In this document: positions 28,398 to 38,632 of the stretch, in pieces
Layout of the letters: every line of letters starts with the position of its first letter
Position numbering within the stretch: the stretch's first letter is position 1
From: a virus
Direction: 5' to 3' (one strand)
DNA: 64,000 nt
Virus record (IMG/VR): IMGVR_UViG_3300027708_000051
Span: 1 to 64,000 of that record
The notes under the pieces: generated by a model
What the model saw: the letters and a program-made list of their open reading frames with translations, nothing else
What the model was told of the DNA's origin: nothing
The model's database searches: none
Translations under genes and position numbers: made by a program

Positions 28398-29220
28398 TAA
28401 TAGTTATAAATTTACCTTACCAAAAGGAAACGACAAATATATTAATATACCTGTTGAAATTAAATGGGATATGATTGGACAAGATGACGCTGTTGAGGAA
28501 TATCAACAGAACGTTGTTGAAGAGGTTGTTGGTTTTCCTGGTGATTTTGAAATTTTAAGATTTGCTCACGCACCATACAGTAGTGATACAAAAACTGACA
28601 TTAAATATGATTTTCATTTTTTTAGTGTTAATGGAGGTGTTCCACCAAATCCATCTTCAGATATTTTAAATCCAAGTGTTAACGCAACTAATTGGAAGAT
28701 TAGTTATATTCCTGAAGGATTTTTAACAACAGAAATTTATTATTATGTAAAACCATTTACCAAGTCATTTTTTAAATTGGATTTTTACGATAGTAAAGAC
28801 GCTATCACTCAAACAAATTATTTCACAGTAATATTACCCGTTCAACAGGGGTTTACTGTTACTGCGGCGACCACATCGTATCAACCTCCGGTTAATATTA
28901 AAACACCGTCATTTAAATTGGATTATGTTGGTGATAAAGAAGGATTCTTTTTATATTGGTTAAGAAACACAAAATTCTTAGACATTAGTAAATTTTATAT
29001 GACGGCAAAATTCTTTGATGCTCGATTAGGTGTTTTTGTTAAAATGACTAATACGCCACAAAGTAATATTCCTGCTAAATTTAGATTTAATCCTGAGGAC
29101 TTTTTTTATTATGAGGTTAGGTTAAATTATTCAAATAAGACGTATGAAGTTTGGGATAGTAGTAGTAATAGAGCGGGAACTGCAAGTTCAATAAAATGGT
29201 ATGAATACGTAAATCCATAA
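28390..29220 (+). CDS. Tail/baseplate structural protein
   Basis: About 276 residues from a GTG at 28390, which overlaps the stop of the preceding gene by eight bases. An ATG at 28348 in the same frame would add 14 residues and a 50-base overlap. The GTG is preferred because the protein then begins with the strand SYKFTLPKGNDKYINIPVEI and the overlap is short. The sequence is beta-rich, aromatic and without cysteine-based or enzymatic motifs. The family is not recognised. The location between other structural genes supports a virion role. The next gene starts one base after its stop. Confidence 0.65.
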   Translation: MNNNSYKFTLPKGNDKYINIPVEIKWDMIGQDDAVEEYQQNVVEEVVGFPGDFEILRFAHAPYSSDTKTDIKYDFHFFSVNGGVPPNPSSDILNPSVNATNWKISYIPEGFLTTEIYYYVKPFTKSFFKLDFYDSKDAITQTNYFTVILPVQQGFTVTAATTSYQPPVNIKTPSFKLDYVGDKEGFFLYWLRNTKFLDISKFYMTAKFFDARLGVFVKMTNTPQSNIPAKFRFNPEDFFYYEVRLNYSNKTYEVWDSSSNRAGTASSIKWYEYVNP

Positions 29221-29221
29221 T

Positions 29222-30454
29222 ATGACAGAAAGAGATTATCATATTAAAATATCACCGGAATTTATTAGTGGAGACATTTTTAAAGTCACTTACAACGCAG
29301 GAACTATAACCGGAACCGGAATAGTTAATAAGTGTTGTGTTATCCCTGCAGAGACGTTTAAAATTGATTTGACGGGGACATCTTATGTCTATTCATCAAT
29401 GACTGCGGTATTATCGGGTGGAACAAATACATCTAATGTCTCAAAAGTAACACTTCAACCAGGTACATCATTGTTAACAGGATTAACAATCCCAATATTA
29501 TTGACCGAAAATACAATAGACATTGGGTATTATTCAGTTTTTGATGGTATGGTGTTACAACAAGACACTATGTTGAATTTTGTATTTTCAGGAGATAGTG
29601 TTTCACCATATCAATGTTATTTTTATAATACATCCGATACTGAATTTAAAAAGTATTTGGAATTTTCAACATATATGATTGATTGGGGGGATGGTTCAAC
29701 ACCTCAATCAGTAACATCGACATCACCTTTATCGCATCCTTATCCTCAAGTAACTACAGGTCAGACGTATAATATTGTTCTGTCGGGTATGAGTCCTTGG
29801 GGAACAAATATAATTAAAAAAACCATATATGTACCATTTACAGGTGCGACAATAACAAATAAAAATGGGACGGCTCACTTCCAACCGGCAGGTGGTAATT
29901 GGTCCAATACATTATTATCATATGATTATATATTCAGTGGTGATTCAAGTTGTAATGCTACGACAGATGATATATGGTTATTTAACACAGGGAATGTCCA
30001 ACCATTTACAGGTCAATCAGTTCCTTTCTTAATAACCGGATATACAACTTCATCGTTAAGTGATTTAAAACAGTACGGAACAGTAACATATAAACCGGGT
30101 ATTCAAGTAACTGGAAATACAGGTATGATTGGTACTTATTCCGGTGTAAGTTTAGATGGTTTATATACTGCCTATACAATTAATGATATTGATTACTATG
30201 ATTGGTCTGATGGGACAACAATTTTTGTTGCAAAATCTTCAGGTTTAACTTCTAATATGGTGGTTTGTGAACCAATAGTGAAAAATGAATTATTATTAGG
30301 GGTAATTGACGAGGCAGAAGTGCAATCCAATATATTTATAGAACGAGGGAAGAACTCAGCACTTGAGAGAGTTGAAAGATTGGGTGAGGTTGACAACGTA
30401 GGTGACTTAGTCAAATACGGGTATAAATTTTTTAATGTAAATACTAAAATATAA
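29222..30454 (+). CDS. Tail/baseplate protein with PKD-like domain
   Basis: A 410-residue structural protein. Residues about 150-205 form a PKD-type immunoglobulin-like domain: YMIDWGDGSTPQSV, a HPYPQV turn, and TYNIVLSGMSPWG. WGDGS plus the H-x-Y turn is the family signature. Such domains are common in Bacteroidota surface proteins and in phage tail proteins, where they mediate binding or act as spacers. The C-terminal 60 residues are charged and helical (AEVQSNIFIERGKNSALERV), possibly an attachment or oligomerisation segment. It is read in one unit with its neighbours, one base apart on each side. Confidence 0.7.
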   Translation: MTERDYHIKISPEFISGDIFKVTYNAGTITGTGIVNKCCVIPAETFKIDLTGTSYVYSSMTAVLSGGTNTSNVSKVTLQPGTSLLTGLTIPILLTENTIDIGYYSVFDGMVLQQDTMLNFVFSGDSVSPYQCYFYNTSDTEFKKYLEFSTYMIDWGDGSTPQSVTSTSPLSHPYPQVTTGQTYNIVLSGMSPWGTNIIKKTIYVPFTGATITNKNGTAHFQPAGGNWSNTLLSYDYIFSGDSSCNATTDDIWLFNTGNVQPFTGQSVPFLITGYTTSSLSDLKQYGTVTYKPGIQVTGNTGMIGTYSGVSLDGLYTAYTINDIDYYDWSDGTTIFVAKSSGLTSNMVVCEPIVKNELLLGVIDEAEVQSNIFIERGKNSALERVERLGEVDNVGDLVKYGYKFFNVNTKI

Positions 30455-30455
30455 T

Positions 30456-31364
30456 ATGGCTACAGGAACATATGGAACAATAAGACCGGCTGACGTAAGT
30501 CCGGAAGATGTTGAGATAATTTTAAATTATACACCATCAAGAGATGAAACAGATAATTTTGTCTTAACAAAGTTAGATGCGTTATCTATATTAAAACCTT
30601 ATTATAACAATACTAATACTGGTGTAAGTAACGGTATTGAAATATTAGGTGGTTTATATAATTTAAAACTACCTGCAGAACAATTTAATCAAATTGGGAT
30701 TTACACAATTTTTATTAGACCTGCTCAAATAAGAACTACAATATTAGATTGTGGGGTTTTATCTGCACTTCCTAATGTTAAGGGTTTAATTTTTGATTTA
30801 AATCAAGTACCTGCTACATATAGAAACAAATTTGTTAATCAAGGGTTGGTTGGTTTTAGAATTGAATATTTAAATGCTGATGGAACAAAAATACCTAATT
30901 TTTTTAGAATTATAACGTCATCATTTTTTTGTGAACCGGTTGTACAAAATTTAACAAATTCATCACAAAAATCTATAAGATACAAATATACTGATAACAA
31001 CACTAATTTATTATTTTGCACATTATCACCATCTTCGGCACCAACAAATAAGCCAAACGCGACACCGTATATTGGTCAACCAAATCAAAATGTGATTATT
31101 ACAAATACTTTTTTCAACCCAATAACTTTAGATGTTGAAATCGCAGAACACGATTTCTCAACATTGGCTATTGCTCTTTACGGTAATCAAACTAAATCTA
31201 TGGATGACGGTATCTACACATTATATGATACTAATGATAATATATACAAACAATATAACTTATATGAAATTAGAGACCAATTTAATGAGTTATTATATGA
31301 GGTAAGACAAGATAGAGGAAATAATATAGATTTTAGTAAAAACTTTACAAATATAACTCAATAA
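30456..31364 (+). CDS. Tail/baseplate structural protein
   Basis: A 302-residue protein of mixed strand and helix content with no recognised family. The N-terminus (MATGTYGTIRPADVSPEDVE) looks like a virion attachment arm. The C-terminal part is charged and helical (NLYEIRDQFNELLYEVRQD). The stop codon overlaps the ATG of the next gene by one base (TAATG), indicating translational coupling with the gpI-like protein, its most likely partner. The role in baseplate assembly is inferred from context only. Confidence 0.65.
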   Translation: MATGTYGTIRPADVSPEDVEIILNYTPSRDETDNFVLTKLDALSILKPYYNNTNTGVSNGIEILGGLYNLKLPAEQFNQIGIYTIFIRPAQIRTTILDCGVLSALPNVKGLIFDLNQVPATYRNKFVNQGLVGFRIEYLNADGTKIPNFFRIITSSFFCEPVVQNLTNSSQKSIRYKYTDNNTNLLFCTLSPSSAPTNKPNATPYIGQPNQNVIITNTFFNPITLDVEIAEHDFSTLAIALYGNQTKSMDDGIYTLYDTNDNIYKQYNLYEIRDQFNELLYEVRQDRGNNIDFSKNFTNITQ

Positions 31365-34300
31365 TGGCTACAGAAAAATTTACGTGTCCACCACAGACAG
31401 CATCAGGTTCAGGTACATTTTCCGATAATTTAGTTGGATTCCAGCTTGTTACCGGAGGTGGGCTAACGCAAGGTAATTTTGAGTTCACAACAGGTATTAC
31501 TGAAAAATCAAATAGAACTTTTACCACAGGTGCATTTTCCAATCCAATTAATTTAGAAGGATTAGGTGTTGATAGTGTAGCCCAATCTAAAACAATTTTT
31601 GAAAATAATTTTAAAGTATACCCAAATTTTGATATCACCCAAGTAACGAACTTTACATCATATGGGTCGATGGTTAAAAGGATTTCAACATCAGTTGAAA
31701 CTATTATTAGTAAATTCCCTGCGGCGTTAGAAGTAACGTTTATGGATGAAAATTATATTACAGGTACAACTGCGACAAATATTTCTTATAATCCAATTAC
31801 AAATGAAACAGAAATTGATTTAGATGTTACAAGAATTAGAAATCCATTTGATGTTGATTTTACGGTTAACGCAACTAGAAACTTAGAGTTAAGAGAAGTT
31901 CAAGTTTCTCCGTTAAGAAATATGACGACTCAGTTTATGAATTACTCGTTATATTATAGTGGTAATGGTTATGATGTCACACATATTGTTCCAACAACAT
32001 CATTGACATCAGGGATTCTTAAAATATATCTTAAAGGGAATGTTTTTCCAAATCAAACAGAAACTTATGATGACTTAGTTATTAGACCAAATGATTATCA
32101 AGTCAATCGAGTTTTTAATGAGGATTTAGACGAAGTTCAACGATTTTTATTAAATAGAAATGTTGTACCTATTTATACTGCGACATTCCAAGTTCCTAAT
32201 GAAAGTGACGATGGTACATTTTATATTCAAACTAAATTAGTTACTTGGCCTTTGTATGGTAAATGGAATTTAGATATTTTAACAAATTCATTTACAACTT
32301 ATTTAACAACATTAAATAATATTAGTGTGTTATTTGATGGGTATCAAACAAATTTAGTTTCAAGATTTTTAACAACAGACTCTCTTAAAGAATTTGACAC
32401 GTCTGACCAAAAGATTGAAAAAATATTACAAATATATGGTAGAAGTTTTGATGAAACTAAAAAATTCATCAATGGTTTGGCATATATGAACTCTGTTAAT
32501 TATAATACAGGTAATGATATTCCATCACAATTATTAAAAAATTTATCACAAACATTGGGTTGGTCGACAAATATGTCACCAATTACTAATGATGACTTTT
32601 TAGGTTCAGTATTTGGTCAAAAAAATGTGGATAAATCGGCATTTAGTGGTGTAGGTCAATCACAAACTCCGGATGAATTAAATTATCAATATTATAAAAA
32701 TTTAGTTCTAAATTCCGCTTATTTATTCAAATCAAAAGGAACAAGAAAATCTATTGAAACTTTAATGAGATTGATTGGAGCTCCGGATGCTTTAGTTGAG
32801 TTTAATGAATATGTTTATTTGGCGGACCAAAAAATAAATATTTCTGATTTTAATGCACAATATGCTAACATATCAGGTGGAACATATACTAAAATATTAC
32901 CAACATTAGATGGTGGATATACTTTTAGTATACAAGGTCATATATATTCAGGTTTCACAACAACATCTACATTACAAGAAGCGAATGTTACTAAGAGTGA
33001 TTACCCTATTGATAATAGTGGTTATCCAATGTCACCAGTTAACTCTGACACATATTTTTATCAAATGGGTAGTGGATGGTTTGAATCTACACCAAAACAT
33101 AGGTCTCCTGAACAACCTGATTTAACGACTAGTGTGTTTACGGGGTCTAATCCAAATTATCAAACAAAATTAACACCTTTTAGTTATGGTCAAGAATATT
33201 TAAATGTTTATAAATCATTTCCATTTACTGATTTAGGTTATAATTTGAGACCTGAAATAGATAATAACAAAAGTTGGGTTGATACTGAAATTGGAAATAG
33301 AAGTAATTTAGACGGAGGTTATAACGCATTATATAATGCTGGAAATGAAGGGTTAGTTATTAATGTAAAAAATATTGATTTATATTTAAATCCTGCACAA
33401 GGTTTAGTTTATGATGTTTGGTATATGTCTAGACAATTTAATTATCCTATTGCAAATGAAGGGTTAGGATATGTTGCACCAACAAGGTGTAATCCAAATC
33501 CTATTTCACCATATCCTCATAGAGGTGGAGTTGATTCAACAGTTATTAACCCACAACCATTAAAAGAAACATTTTTTGAATTTGCTCAAACATTTTGGAA
33601 AAATACTATTAACGTTAGAAATAGACAATATGCTACAGATGGAGGAACTAGTGGATATCCAACATTATCTTCAATCTATTGGAATTATTTACAATCAGAA
33701 TCTTTAGCGGGAGTTCAAAATGATAATTTTACATACAAAACAATGATTGAGTATGTAAGTGGAATGGGTGATTATTGGGTTAGATTAGTTGAACAGATGA
33801 TTCCGGGTACTACTATTTGGAATACTGGTGTTAAATTAGAAAATTCTATTTTTCATAGACAAAAATTTGTTTGGAGAAGACAAAGAGGTTGTGATTTAGT
33901 ACCTGTTCTTTGCAGACCTTGTAAATTTACGGGAAGTATTTATTTAAACAATTGTAATGTTTGGTCAAATGTTTGTAATAGATATCCGGATAAAGGTTTT
34001 GATGTTGTATTGGCAGATGTGATAAATAATTGGGCAAATCCTGTTAGTGGTCCTATTCCGGATACCTCAGGTTGTGATTTTAATACTATTAGTAGTAATT
34101 GGTTTGTTGACATTCGTATAAATGGGGTTAATATTCCTCAACCTTCATTCTTTACTGGCGGTGGACTTTATAATACGCCTAATTGTCCGTTACACAATGT
34201 GACCGATAGTTATCCTTGTTTAGAAGATTGGTCATACGCTTTAGACCAAACTCTACAACAAATGATTTCATTAGGGTATGATTATCGTTATGAAGATGTG

Positions 34301-34444
34301 TTTGGGAATGTTCTTGGATATGATAATAACCAAGCGGTTATTGTTAGAATATGGGATACAAATTGTTCTTCAACACAAATAATAAAAACTTTAACAATAA
34401 ATGTTGGTATACAATTTAGTATAACTTGTCAACAACTAATATAA
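31364..34444 (+). CDS. Baseplate protein with P2 gpI-like region (probable wedge/organiser)
   Basis: A 1026-residue protein. Residues about 350-490 read like tail protein I: KIEKILQIYGRSFDETKKFI, then a DIPSQLLKNLSQTLGW helix, and YLFKSKGTRKSIETLMRLIG followed by a strand. In P2-type tails gpI works with gpJ (the gp6 equivalent) in the wedge, and in T4 the large gp7 plays that part. The protein's size and its placement downstream of gp6 suit a gp7-like role. The C-terminal third is Cys-rich (CDLVPVLCRPCKFTG, CNVWSNVC). The gpI resemblance is by eye and the organiser role is inference. Confidence 0.65.
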   Translation: MATEKFTCPPQTASGSGTFSDNLVGFQLVTGGGLTQGNFEFTTGITEKSNRTFTTGAFSNPINLEGLGVDSVAQSKTIFENNFKVYPNFDITQVTNFTSYGSMVKRISTSVETIISKFPAALEVTFMDENYITGTTATNISYNPITNETEIDLDVTRIRNPFDVDFTVNATRNLELREVQVSPLRNMTTQFMNYSLYYSGNGYDVTHIVPTTSLTSGILKIYLKGNVFPNQTETYDDLVIRPNDYQVNRVFNEDLDEVQRFLLNRNVVPIYTATFQVPNESDDGTFYIQTKLVTWPLYGKWNLDILTNSFTTYLTTLNNISVLFDGYQTNLVSRFLTTDSLKEFDTSDQKIEKILQIYGRSFDETKKFINGLAYMNSVNYNTGNDIPSQLLKNLSQTLGWSTNMSPITNDDFLGSVFGQKNVDKSAFSGVGQSQTPDELNYQYYKNLVLNSAYLFKSKGTRKSIETLMRLIGAPDALVEFNEYVYLADQKINISDFNAQYANISGGTYTKILPTLDGGYTFSIQGHIYSGFTTTSTLQEANVTKSDYPIDNSGYPMSPVNSDTYFYQMGSGWFESTPKHRSPEQPDLTTSVFTGSNPNYQTKLTPFSYGQEYLNVYKSFPFTDLGYNLRPEIDNNKSWVDTEIGNRSNLDGGYNALYNAGNEGLVINVKNIDLYLNPAQGLVYDVWYMSRQFNYPIANEGLGYVAPTRCNPNPISPYPHRGGVDSTVINPQPLKETFFEFAQTFWKNTINVRNRQYATDGGTSGYPTLSSIYWNYLQSESLAGVQNDNFTYKTMIEYVSGMGDYWVRLVEQMIPGTTIWNTGVKLENSIFHRQKFVWRRQRGCDLVPVLCRPCKFTGSIYLNNCNVWSNVCNRYPDKGFDVVLADVINNWANPVSGPIPDTSGCDFNTISSNWFVDIRINGVNIPQPSFFTGGGLYNTPNCPLHNVTDSYPCLEDWSYALDQTLQQMISLGYDYRYEDVFGNVLGYDNNQAVIVRIWDTNCSSTQIIKTLTINVGIQFSITCQQLI

Positions 34445-34486
34445 TAATGAATATAAACTTTACCATAAATTGAATATAATAAATAA

Positions 34487-37400
34487 ATGAGTTGTTTTTT
34501 ATCATATAATGCTAGTATAACGGGAGATTGTACTAATCTTAACTTAGGGTCATTTACCATTACAATTAATGGTAATGCTCCCGACTATACAATTCAATGG
34601 TTATCACCGACCACAGGTACAACTGCGTTAGGTGCTGGTGTTACTGCGTATACTCAAACTAATTTATCTGCCGGTACATACTCATTTAATATTATTGATA
34701 GTTGTATTTCGGGTAATACAGTACAACCTGTTAATATTTACATATCTAGTGGAACTTGTGTTTCAATTACAAATGTTACTGATACTGTATGTGATGCGAG
34801 TAACGGTTCTTTAATTGTGGAAACTAGTAATTTTTATGGTAACGCGGTATTTTCATTATACAGTGAAACAACAGGTTTAATTTCAACATTTTATCCAACA
34901 AACAATTCATATTTATTTAATAATTTATCGTCTGGCATTTATTACGTGATTGCCAATGATGGAGGTGGATGTACAGGTAAATCTGAAAGCGTAATTGTTA
35001 AAAATTCATCAAATTTAAATTTTGGTTTATATGTTGTTGATGATGCGGGATGTGCATCTAATTCAGGTAAAATATTTATAACAGGTTTAACAGGCACACC
35101 ACCATATACTTATTTATGGTCTAATGGGGGAACTAATGATAGTATTACAGGTTTAACAGAAGGTGTTTATACAGTAACGGTAACTGACAGTAGTTATTGT
35201 TCTATTAGTAATACTGCGGTAATAAATAAAATATCACCAGTTGGGTTAGGTGCGATTTATTTAACACAACCAACTTGTTTTACGGCGGATGGTGAGGTGG
35301 AAATTATTATAACAGGTGGTACCGCACCATTTTATTATTTAGGGTCTAATGGAGTTACAAATGTTACATTTGATAGAACAGTTGTTTTTACGGGATTAGG
35401 TCCGGGAGGGTTTACCATTCAAGTTACTGACGCGGGATTATGTACTTTTACTGCAAGAACAAAGTTATTAACACCAAAAGGTATGTCTGCAGTATCAGTT
35501 GACATTACTAATTCAACTTGTAATGATTTTTCAGGTGTTGTTGGTCCTATTGTTGTGTTTGGTGGAACAGCACCTTATACGTTTACTTTGACAGATTCGT
35601 CAGGAAAACAAAATTCAAACACCGTTTATCAACCAAATTATATATTTAATAATTTATCTTCAGGTGATTATACTTTAGATATTACTGATAATGGTGGTTG
35701 TACATTCACAAGTGCTTATACGATTAATAACGTAGTTACCTTTGAATTATTTGCATCAACTATTGGTACAACTTGTGATGGTGATAACGGTTCAGTTACT
35801 TTAGAAATAACAAGTGGTGGGACGCCTCCTTATAGATACGAAATAAATGGTCAATCTATAAATAATGTATCATTAACTTCATATACATTTAACAATTTAG
35901 TTAGTGGTAATTATGTTGGAAGTGTAATAGATTCATCATTATGTAAACAAAGTCAAACATTTACCATTAACCAATCAAATACTATTGATTTTCATTTATT
36001 AGGTGAAAACTCAGTAAATGACGATGGAATTATTACTGCTTATATAACAAACGGAACACCTCCATTCACATTATATTTTAATGGTGATACTTCGGGAACT
36101 ACAGTTATGACAATACCTGATTTACCTGCGGGTAATTATTCGGTTAGAATTGTTGATAGTTCAGGATGTTCAAAAACAAAAAAAATACCAATTAAGGGTG
36201 AAAACCAATTTAACTCTGTAGGGTATTATAATGTTTGTCAGGGGTCATTTGACTCTCCAATAGCTGTCTTATCAAACATTAGACAATTTTTTTATGAAGG
36301 TTATAATGAATTGATAACACAAGGGTTTATATCATCAGGTTATACTAATTGTATGTTAACCGGAGCAACATTTTCGGCACAAACGACTGTTGGTGATTGT
36401 GTTAATTCAGTTATTTTTCATACGGGGACTTCTATAACAGATTATCCAACTGATGAATTATGGTTTTCGGCTATTACAACCTTAATTGAGTCTTGTCCTC
36501 AAATTGGGGATGGTAACATTGATATTGATTCGTTAAATAATACAATCACAGTCACGACAAATTGTGAACCTGAATCTTTACATAATTCAAATGTTTTAGT
36601 GGAACTAAGGATTGATTATGAAATTGAGTGTGTTTGTCCACCTGTAACCCCAAGTCCAACACCAACACCAACTTATACACCAACACAAACTCATACACCA
36701 ACACCAACTTATACACCAACACTAACAATGACACCTGGTGCTTCACCACCAGTGACTCCAACACACACCCCTACACCAAGTATTACACGAACTCATACAC
36801 CAACACCAACAATAACACAAACTAAAACTCCGACACTTACACCAAGTATAACGCCTACTCATACGCCAACACCGTCACCTAAAGACAAATATTATGTATA
36901 CTTAATGTGTGGAGAACACCCAAGTAACACAACGGTAGTAATTCAAACAGTTCCTGCGATACTAAATAATGTGATTAATGATGTTATACTTGATTTAACC
37001 CATAAGATTTGTTGGCAATTAGTTGATATTGGTACTAATCTACAACAATTACAATCTCAATGGAATGGTACTACTTACAATAATTATTTTACAGGTGGAG
37101 TAACACTATTCCCATATATTCCAACTAAAACACCTTGTGATGATTGTAAAAAAGCACTTGAAGCTTTACCGGTCCCAATTAAAAGTGATTGCCCAACTAG
37201 TTTAAGAAATTGGAGTGATTGTAAAGGTGCTGATGTTACTGGTGAAATATATATTATAACACCAAATGGTGTTGCAAGTCTTGTTTATTCATTTGGACCT
37301 AATTTTGATGTTAACTTATATCTTGGTAGTTTACCAACAAACAGTGGTGATATTATTAAAATAATATTAACACCACCATTAGACGGGGGGTCAATTGTTA

Positions 37401-37990
37401 CATTAAATGTTACAGGTAATGCACCGTATTCGCAAACAAGTAATGAATCAATAGTATATGAGTTTAAAACCGTATGTAACCAAAAAGGTGATGGTAGTAG
37501 TATAGAAATTTTCTCAACTTGTAAAGGTTCTATACCTTCAATAACTTTGTACAGTACTTCGTATAGTGAGGCAGGAATTCTTCCATCAACTTATTATTCA
37601 ACATCTTGTTTACAAAGTAATACTTCACCAGCAATGACTTGGATTTTAAATAATTTTAATGGATTATCTGTTTTTAGTTTTGAAATACTTTGTGAAGATT
37701 TAAATGCGTCGGGTAGTAGTCCAAATGGTTATTTTGTTCATTGGTGGGTTAAAGATATAGACCCAACTCAATTAGATATTACTGCTGCGGGTAGTTGGGT
37801 TAGTGCGACAGTTCTACCAACCGATTATGGTTCAGGTGATGACGCTAACGGATGGAATGGACCTTGTCCTTTAACTGCACCTTCTAATCACAACTATAGA
37901 ATACAAATAACTGCTAATTTAGTTATTGGTGGTCCTTTAGTTAGTAATTACTCAACATTTGTTGGACCTTGTATATCACCATTCTGTTAA
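34487..37990 (+). CDS. Tail fibre/adhesin with SprB-like repeats and Thr-Pro stalk
   Basis: A 1167-residue protein. About seven immunoglobulin-like repeats of about 70-85 residues span residues 20-570. Typical unit landmarks are [13 protein letters not shown] and [16 protein letters not shown], the pattern of SprB repeats in gliding-motility adhesins of flavobacteria. A globular part follows. A low-complexity stalk of TPTxTPT type occupies residues about 719-801, then a C-terminal globular tip of about 365 residues with several Cys. The design (repeat arm, flexible stalk, tip) fits a receptor-binding fibre. It is the last gene of the + strand tail unit, followed by a strong terminator. Confidence 0.7.
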   Translation: MSCFLSYNASITGDCTNLNLGSFTITINGNAPDYTIQWLSPTTGTTALGAGVTAYTQTNLSAGTYSFNIIDSCISGNTVQPVNIYISSGTCVSITNVTDTVCDASNGSLIVETSNFYGNAVFSLYSETTGLISTFYPTNNSYLFNNLSSGIYYVIANDGGGCTGKSESVIVKNSSNLNFGLYVVDDAGCASNSGKIFITGLTGTPPYTYLWSNGGTNDSITGLTEGVYTVTVTDSSYCSISNTAVINKISPVGLGAIYLTQPTCFTADGEVEIIITGGTAPFYYLGSNGVTNVTFDRTVVFTGLGPGGFTIQVTDAGLCTFTARTKLLTPKGMSAVSVDITNSTCNDFSGVVGPIVVFGGTAPYTFTLTDSSGKQNSNTVYQPNYIFNNLSSGDYTLDITDNGGCTFTSAYTINNVVTFELFASTIGTTCDGDNGSVTLEITSGGTPPYRYEINGQSINNVSLTSYTFNNLVSGNYVGSVIDSSLCKQSQTFTINQSNTIDFHLLGENSVNDDGIITAYITNGTPPFTLYFNGDTSGTTVMTIPDLPAGNYSVRIVDSSGCSKTKKIPIKGENQFNSVGYYNVCQGSFDSPIAVLSNIRQFFYEGYNELITQGFISSGYTNCMLTGATFSAQTTVGDCVNSVIFHTGTSITDYPTDELWFSAITTLIESCPQIGDGNIDIDSLNNTITVTTNCEPESLHNSNVLVELRIDYEIECVCPPVTPSPTPTPTYTPTQTHTPTPTYTPTLTMTPGASPPVTPTHTPTPSITRTHTPTPTITQTKTPTLTPSITPTHTPTPSPKDKYYVYLMCGEHPSNTTVVIQTVPAILNNVINDVILDLTHKICWQLVDIGTNLQQLQSQWNGTTYNNYFTGGVTLFPYIPTKTPCDDCKKALEALPVPIKSDCPTSLRNWSDCKGADVTGEIYIITPNGVASLVYSFGPNFDVNLYLGSLPTNSGDIIKIILTPPLDGGSIVTLNVTGNAPYSQTSNESIVYEFKTVCNQKGDGSSIEIFSTCKGSIPSITLYSTSYSEAGILPSTYYSTSCLQSNTSPAMTWILNNFNGLSVFSFEILCEDLNASGSSPNGYFVHWWVKDIDPTQLDITAAGSWVSATVLPTDYGSGDDANGWNGPCPLTAPSNHNYRIQITANLVIGGPLVSNYSTFVGPCISPFC
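36647..36882 (+). repeat. Thr-Pro codon repeat (fibre stalk), direct orientation
   Basis: Short units of the type ACACCAACACCAACT encode [11 protein letters not shown]. Similar arrays occur in inverted orientation in fibre genes on the other strand; for example, CCTACACCAAGTAT at about 36770-36784 also occurs in the array at 49780-49945. Confidence 0.8.
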
Positions 37991-37999
37991 TAAATAAAA

Positions 38000-38032
38000 A
38001 ACCCCTCCGAAAAGAGGGGTTATTTATTTTTA
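38000..38032. terminator. Bidirectional terminator between converging units
   Basis: An eight-base-pair G+C-rich stem AACCCCTC/GAGGGGTT (38000-38007 with 38014-38021) has a CGAAAA loop. It is flanked by an A tract on the left and a T-rich tract on the right, so it can stop transcription in both directions. It lies between the + strand fibre gene and the end of the - strand RuvC-like gene. Confidence 0.85.
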
Positions 38033-38629
38033 CCAAATTTGTTCTTGTCTCATATGACCTAAGACACAACAATAAGCATCTGTTTGGTCGAAGTTTTCTT
38101 TTTTAAGAGTATTGTTTCTTGTGTATTGCCAAGTGATTTGAGGTTCTTTTTTTGCTATTAAATCCCAAATGATTAGTTTCTTGTCTATGTCTTTTGGAAG
38201 ACCACCAAATAAGACAAATTTACCTTTGTCGTTTTCTTTAACTAATTCAGGGAATGCGAACTTACGAGAGTTGTATGTTGATATGAAGTCAGGAACTATC
38301 CCTAAAACGTCGTAAATTTCTTTTGTGACCAAAGTATTAAACCTTAATAAAGTTTGTACTGTATAGACGTTGTTTGAGTTTAATAAGGGTTCCTCAATGA
38401 TTACTTTAGTAATTCCCATATCTTTATATTCTAAAAGCTTACTTCTAAAGATTTCTCCTTTAAGAAGTAATTCTTTTATTTTATTTTCTTCCTTTGGTTT
38501 TGGAGTTGGGGAAATGTGAGTTAATTCTAATAATTCTTTACTTTGTATGTCAAATAATGCCCAACCAATAGTTTTGGTTGAAACATCAAGCCCTAAAACT
38601 TTAGGGCTTTCTTTTAATGTTTTCTTCAT
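38030..38629 (-). CDS. RuvC-like Holliday junction resolvase
   Basis: A 199-residue protein with an RNase H-type fold. The first strand has VLGLDVSTKTIGWALF (Asp15), followed by VIIEEPLL (Glu79/Glu80), and a C-terminal helix FDQTDAYCC (Asp181, Asp184). The order and spacing of these four acids match the RuvC family. It would cut four-way junctions and branched DNA made by UvsX-driven replication, the job done by endonuclease VII in T4. It is the last gene of the - strand fibre unit, three bases after the preceding gene, so it would be made late, when junctions must be resolved for packaging. Confidence 0.75.
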   Translation of the reverse strand: MKKTLKESPKVLGLDVSTKTIGWALFDIQSKELLELTHISPTPKPKEENKIKELLLKGEIFRSKLLEYKDMGITKVIIEEPLLNSNNVYTVQTLLRFNTLVTKEIYDVLGIVPDFISTYNSRKFAFPELVKENDKGKFVLFGGLPKDIDKKLIIWDLIAKKEPQITWQYTRNNTLKKENFDQTDAYCCVLGHMRQEQIW

Positions 38630-38632
38630 ATG

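Noticed and set aside
36552-36825. Open frames on both strands through the Thr-Pro stalk DNA (also in the stalks at 49780-49945, 52147-52398 and 52966-53169)
   Set aside because: They are shadows of low-complexity repeat codons, with valine/glycine- or Asn/Thr-only translations, no start context, and a well-supported gene in another frame.
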